From the NCBI GenBank assembly GCA_963680875.1, contig OY804589.1, positions 15,110,028 to 15,174,027 of the forward strand: 64,000 nucleotides of DNA, in the 5' to 3' direction. The notes beneath the pieces were generated by a model. That model had not been told where the DNA came from, ran no database searches, and saw only the letters and a program-made list of their open reading frames with translations. The DNA is from Bathymodiolus brooksi (Eukaryota; Mollusca; Bivalvia; Mytilida; Modiolidae). This document shows, one piece after another, positions 57,576 to 64,000 of the stretch (its first letter is position 1; each line of letters starts with the position of its first letter). The position numbers were made by a program, and so were the translations under genes.

Positions 57576-60500
57576 ATTGGATAGTCTGTCATGTTCATTT
57601 ACATCCATATCCTTTCTTACTACAAGCTGTTCATTTACTTTAATTTGTGTCTGGGTGTAATGTTGGATAGTCTGTCATGTTCATTTACATCCATATCCTT
57701 TCTTACAACAAGCTGTTCATTTACTTTAATTTGTGTCTGGGTGTAATGTTGGATAGTCTGTCATGTTCATTTACATCCATATCCTTTCTTACTACAAGCT
57801 GTTCATTTACTTTAATTTGTGTCTGGGTGTAATGTTGGATAGTCTGTCATGTTCATTTACATCCATATCCTTTCTTACTACAAGCTGTTCATTTACTTTA
57901 ATTTGTGTCTGGGTGTAATGTTGGATAGTCTGTCATGTTCATTTACATCCATACCCTTTCTTACTACAAGCTGTTCATTTACTTTAATTTGTGTCTGGGT
58001 GTAATGTTGGATAGTCTGTCATGTTCATTTACATCCATATCCTTTCTTACTACAAGCTGTTCATCTACTTTAATTTGTGTCTGGGTGTAATGTTGGATAG
58101 TCTGTCATGTTCATTTACATCCATATCCTTTCTTACTACAAGCTGTTCATCTACTTTAATTTGTGTCTGGGTGTAATGTTGGATAGTCTCTCATGTTCAT
58201 TTACATCCATATCCTTTCTTACTACAAGCTGTTCATTTACTTTAATTTGTGTCTGGGTGTAATGTTGGATAGTCTGTCATGTTCATTTACATCCATATCC
58301 TTTCTTACTACAAGCTGTTCATTTACTTTAATTTGTGTCTGGGTGTAATGTTGGATAGTCTGTCATGTTCATTTACATCCATATCCTTTCTTACAACAAG
58401 CTGTTCATTTACTTTAATTTGTGTCTGGGTGTAATGTTGGATAGTCTGTCATGTTCATTTACATCCATATCCTTTCTTACTACAAGCTGTTCATTTACTT
58501 TAATTTGTGTCTGGGTGTAATGTTGGATAGTCTGTCATGTTCATTTACATCCATACCCTTTCTTACTACAAGCTGTTCATTTACTTTAATTTGTGTCTGG
58601 GTGTAATGTTGGATAGTCTGTCATGTTCATTTACATCCATACCCTTTCTTACTACAAGCTGTTCATTTACTTTAATTTGTGTCTGGGTGTAATGTTGGAT
58701 AGTCTGTCATGTTCATTTACATCCATACCCTTTCTTACTACAAGCTGTTCATTTACTTTAATTTGTGTCTGGGTGTAATGTTGGATAGTCTGTCATGTTC
58801 ATTTACATCCATATCCTTTCTTACAACAAGCTGTTCATTTACTTTAATTTGTGTCTGGGTGTAATGTTGGATAGTCTGTCATGTTCATTTACATCCATAT
58901 CCTTTCTTACAACAAGCTGTTCATTTACTTTAATTTGTGTCTGGGTGTAATGTTGGATAGTCTGTCATGTTCATTTACATCCATATCCTTTCTTACAACA
59001 AGCTGTTCATTTACTTTAATTTGTGTCTGGGTGTAATGTTGGATAGTCTCTCATGTTCATTTACATCCATACCCTTTCTTACAACAAGCTGTTCATTTAC
59101 TTTAATTTGTGTCTGGGTGTAATGTTGGATAGTCTGTCATGTTCATTTACATCCATACCCTTTCTTACTACAAGCTGTTCATTTACTTTAATTTGTGTCT
59201 GGGTGTAATGTTGGATAGTCTGTCATGTTCATTTACATCCATACCCTTTCTTACTACAAGCTGTTCATTTACTTTAATTTGTGTCTGGGTGTAATGTTGG
59301 ATAGTCTGTCATGTTCATTTACATCCATACCCTTTCTTACTACAAGCTGTTCATTTACTTTAATTTGTGTCTGGGTGTAATGTTGGATAGTCTGTCATGT
59401 TCATTTACATCCATATCCTTTCTTACTACAAGCTGTTCATTTACTTTAATTTGTGTCTGGGTGTAATGTTGGATAGTCTGTCATGTTCATTTACATCCAT
59501 ACCCTTTCTTACTACAAGCTGTTCATTTACTTTAATTTGTGTCTGGGTGTAATGTTGGATAGTCTGTCATGTTCATTTACATCCATATCCTTTCTTACAA
59601 CAAGCTGTTCATCTACTTTAATTTGTGTCTGGGTGTAATGTTGGATAGTCTGTCATGTTCATTTACATCCATATCCTTTCTTACTACAAGCTGTTCATTT
59701 ACTTTAATTTGTGTCTGGGTGTAATGTTGGATAGTCTGTCATGTTCATTTACATCCATATCCTTTCTTACAACAAGCTGTTCATTTACTTTAATTTGTGT
59801 CTGGGTGTAATGTTGGATAGTCTGTCATGTTCATTTACATCCATACCCTTTCTTACTACAAGCTGTTCATTTACTTTAATTTGTGTCTGGGTGTAATGTT
59901 GGATAGTCTGTCATGTTCATTTACATCCATATCCTTTCTTACAACAAGCTGTTCATCTACTTTAATTTGTGTCTGGGTGTAATGTTGGATAGTCTGTCAT
60001 GTTCATTTACATCCATATCCTTTCTTACTACAAGCTGTTCATTTACTTTAATTTGTGTCTGGGTGTAATGTTGGATAGTCTGTCATGTTCATTTACATCC
60101 ATATCCTTTCTTACAACAAGCTGTTCATTTACTTTAATTTGTGTCTGGGTGTAATGTTGGATAGTCTGTCATGTTCATTTACATCCATACCCTTTCTTAC
60201 TACAAGCTGTTCATTTACTTTAATTTGTGTCTGGGTGTAATGTTGGATAGTCTGTCATGTTCATTTACATCCATATCCTTTCTTACTACAAGCTGTTCAT
60301 TTACTTTAATTTGTGTCTGGGTGTAATGTTGGATAGTCTGTCATGTTCATTTACATCCATATCCTTTCTTACAACAAGCTGTTCATCTACTTTAATTTGT
60401 GTCTGGGTGTAATGTTGGATAGTCTGTCATGTTCATTTACATCCATATCCTTTCTTACTACAAGCTGTTCATTTACTTTAATTTGTGTCTGGGTGTAATG

Positions 60501-63500
60501 TTGGATAGTCTGTCATGTTCATTTACATCCATATCCTTTCTTACAACAAGCTGTTCATTTACTTTAATTTGTGTCTGGGTGTAATGTTGGATAGTCTGTC
60601 ATGTTCATTTACATCCATATCCTTTCTTACAACAAGCTGTTCATTTACTTTAATTTGTGTCTGGGTGTAATGTTGGATAGTCTCTCATGTTCATTTACAT
60701 CCATATCCTTTCTTACAACAAGCTGTTCATTTACTTTAATTTGTGTCTGGGTGTAATGTTGGATAGTCTGTCATGTTCATTTACATCCATATCCTTTCTT
60801 ACAACAAGCTGTTCATCTACTTTAATTTGTGTCTGGGTGTAATGTTGGATAGTCTGTCATGTTCATTTACATCCATATCCTTTCTTACTACAAGCTGTTC
60901 ATTTACTTTAATTTGTGTCTGGGTGTAATGTTGGATAGTCTGTCATGTTCATTTACATCCATATCCTTTCTTACAACAAGCTGTTCATTTACTTTAATTT
61001 GTGTCTGGGTGTAATGTTGGATAGTCTGTCATGTTCATTTACATCCATATCCTTTCTTACAACAAGCTGTTCATTTACTTTAATTTGTGTCTGGGTGTAA
61101 TGTTGGATAGTCTGTCATGTTCATTTACATCCATATCCTTTCTTACAACAAGCTGTTCATCTACTTTAATTTGTGTCTGGGTGTAATGTTGGATAGTCTG
61201 TCATGTTCATTTACATCCATATCCTTTCTTACAACAAGCTGTTCATCTACTTTAATTTGTGTCTGGGTGTAATGTTGGATAGTCTGTCATGTTCATTTAC
61301 ATCCATATCCTTTCTTACTACAAGCTGTTCATCTACTTTAATTTGTGTCTGGGTGTAATGTTGGATAGTCTGTCATGTTCATTTACATCCATATCCTTTC
61401 TTACTACAAGCTGTTCATTTACTTTAATTTGTGTCTGGGTGTAATGTTGGATAGTCTGTCATGTTCATTTACATCCATATCCTTTCTTACAACAAGCTGT
61501 TCATTTACTTTAATTTGTGTCTGGGTGTAATGTTGGATAGTCTGTCATGTTCATTTACATCCATATCCTTTCTTACTACAAGCTGTTCATTTACTTTAAT
61601 TTGTGTCTGGGTGTAATGTTGGATAGTCTGTCATGTTCATTTACATCCATATCCTTTCTTACTACAAGCTGTTCATTTACTTTAATTTGTGTCTGGGTGT
61701 AATGTTGGATAGTCTGTCATGTTCATTTACATCCATATCCTTTCTTACTACAAGCTGTTCATTTACTTTAATTTGTGTCTGGGTGTAATGTTGGATAGTC
61801 TGTCATGTTCATTTACATCCATATCCTTTCTTACTACAAGCTGTTCATTTACTTTAATTTGTGTCTGGGTGTAATGTTGGATAGTCTGTCATGTTCATTT
61901 ACATCCATATCCTTTCTTACTACAAGCTGTTCATTTACTTTAATTTGTGTCTGGGTGTAATGTTGGATAGTCTGTCATGTTCATTTACATCCATATCCTT
62001 TCTTACTACAAGCTGTTCATTTACTTTAATTTGTGTCTGGGTGTAATGTTGGATAGTCTGTCATGTTCATTTACATCCATACCCTTTCTTACTACAAGCT
62101 GTTCATCTACTTTAATTTGTGTCTGGGTGTAATGTTGGATAGTCTGTCATGTTCATTTACATCCATATCCTTTCTTACTACAAGCTGTTCATTTACTTTA
62201 ATTTGTGTCTGGGTGTAATGTTGGATAGTCTGTCATGTTCATTTACATCCATACCCTTTCTTACAACAAGCTGTTCATCTACTTTAATTTGTGTCTGGGT
62301 GTAATGTTGGATAGTCTGTCATGTTCATTTACATCCATATCCTTTCTTACTACAAGCTGTTCATTTACTTTAATTTGTGTCTGGGTGTAATGTTGGATAG
62401 TCTGTCATGTTCATTTACATCCATATCCTTTCTTACAACAAGCTGTTCATTTACTTTAATTTGTGTCTGGGTGTAATGTTGGATAGTCTGTCATGTTCAT
62501 TTACATCCATATCCTTTCTTACTACAAGCTGTTCATTTACTTTAATTTGTGTCTGGGTGTAATGTTGGATAGTCTGTCATGTTCATTTACATCCATATCC
62601 TTTCTTACTACAAGCTGTTCATTTACTTTAATTTGTGTCTGGGTGTAATGTTGGATAGTCTGTCATGTTCATTTACATCCATATCCTTTCTTACTACAAG
62701 CTGTTCATTTACTTTAATTTGTGTCTGGGTGTAATGTTGGATAGTCTGTCATGTTCATTTACATCCATATCCTTTCTTACTACAAGCTGTTCATTTACTT
62801 TAATTTGTGTCTGGGTGTAATGTTGGATAGTCTGTCATGTTCATTTACATCCATATCCTTTCTTACTACAAGCTGTTCATTTACTTTAATTTGTGTCTGG
62901 GTGTAATGTTGGATAGTCTGTCATGTTCATTTACATCCATATCCTTTCTTACTACAAGCTGTTCATTTACTTTAATTTGTGTCTGGGTGTAATGTTGGAT
63001 AGTCTGTCATGTTCATTTACATCCATACCCTTTCTTACTACAAGCTGTTCATCTACTTTAATTTGTGTCTGGGTGTAATGTTGGATAGTCTGTCATGTTC
63101 ATTTACATCCATACCCTTTCTTACAACAAGCTGTTCATCTACTTTAATTTGTGTCTGGGTGTAATGTTGGATAGTCTGTCATGTTCATTTACATCCATAT
63201 CCTTTCTTACTACAAGCTGTTCATTTACTTTAATTTGTGTCTGGGTGTAATGTTGGATAGTCTGTCATGTTCATTTACATCCATATCCTTTCTTACTACA
63301 AGCTGTTCATTTACTTTAATTTGTGTCTGGGTGTAATGTTGGATAGTCTGTCATGTTCATTTACATCCATATCCTTTCTTACTACAAGCTGTTCATTTAC
63401 TTTAATTTGTGTCTGGGTGTAATGTTGGATAGTCTGTCATGTTCATTTACATCCATACCCTTTCTTACTACAAGCTGTTCATCTACTTTAATTTGTGTCT

Positions 63501-64000
63501 GGGTGTAATGTTGGATAGTCTGTCATGTTCATTTACATCCATACCCTTTCTTACAACAAGCTGTTCATCTACTTTAATTTGTGTCTGGGTGTAATGTTGG
63601 ATAGTCTGTCATGTTCATTTACATCCATACCCTTTCTTACAACAAGCTGTTCATCTACTTTAATTTGTGTCTGGGTGTAATGTTGGATAGTCTGTCATGT
63701 TCATTTACATCCATATCCTTTCTTACAACAAGCTGTTCATCTACTTTAATTTGTGTCTGGGTGTAATGTTGGATAGTCTGTCATGTTCATTTACATCCAT
63801 ATCCTTTCTTACTACAAGCTGTTCATTTACTTTAATTTGTGTCTGGGTGTAATGTTGGATAGTCTGTCATGTTCATTTACATCCATACCCTTTCTTACTA
63901 CAAGCTGTTCATCTACTTTAATTTGTGTCTGGGTGTAATGTTGGATAGTCTGTCATGTTCATTTACATCCATACCCTTTCTTACTACAAGCTGTTCATCT
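57576..64000. repeat. 86-bp satellite array, about 75 copies, runs off the window
   Basis: The unit reads TTGGATAGTCTGTCATGTTC, ATTTACATCCATATCCTTTC, TTACTACAAGCTGTTCATTT, ACTTTAATTTGTGTCTGGGT, GTAATG. Variation is concentrated at four sites: CTAC/CAAC, ATAT/ATAC, CATTTA/CATCTA and GTCTG/GTCTC. Period 86 is not a multiple of three and no long ORF results. The array has no end in the window. Confidence 0.95.

Noticed and set aside
57576..64000. CRISPR-like array
   Set aside because: Units are contiguous 86-bp repeats without unique spacers, in a metazoan genome with no cas genes.

Overview
The window is animal nuclear DNA, most likely from a bivalve mollusc and probably a mytilid. It is AT-rich, has GT-AG introns, and carries dispersed repeats that I associate with bivalve genomes. 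The species call is inference. There is no prokaryotic operon, CRISPR array, or tRNA or rRNA gene that I can support.

Positions 1-14.4 kb hold the only convincing host gene: the last seven exons in the window (1813-14439, + strand) of an SLC4-family, probably Na+-coupled, bicarbonate transporter. Reading frame and splice phase are consistent across all six introns, ending at a TAA at 14437. The 5' part lies upstream of the window. Its introns are full of repeats. One contains a 5.9-kb array of about 115 copies of a 51-bp unit that appears to have grown out of a tRNA-derived SINE. Another holds a 34-bp array.

From 14.4 to 34.5 kb lies the 3' UTR and then gene-poor DNA packed with non-autonomous DNA transposons. 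Many have readable ends and target-site duplications (TSDs): a pogo/mariner-like element, a 1.06-kb hAT-like element with 8-bp TSDs, two tiny hairpin elements (75 and 80 bp) with 10-bp TSDs, and a 2.0-kb element with two nearly identical 504-bp inverted arms. A 100-bp perfect palindrome lies at 17946.

From 34.5 to 39.4 kb there is a second array, about 100 copies of a 48-bp unit, with a 288-bp higher-order repeat at its right end. From 39.4 to 57 kb come decayed LINE 3' halves, a hAT transposase pseudogene, a palindromic hAT-like MITE plus a broken copy, a Harbinger deletion derivative that keeps the starts of both its genes, and a telomere-like TTAGGG/CTAGGG array abutting the 3' tail of a SINE.

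From 57.4 kb to the end is a third array (86-bp unit, about 75 copies visible) that runs off the window. The main theme is that several unrelated tandem arrays appear to have been seeded by dispersed transposable elements. The very long open frames over the 51- and 48-bp arrays are a by-product of unit lengths divisible by three, not evidence of giant proteins.
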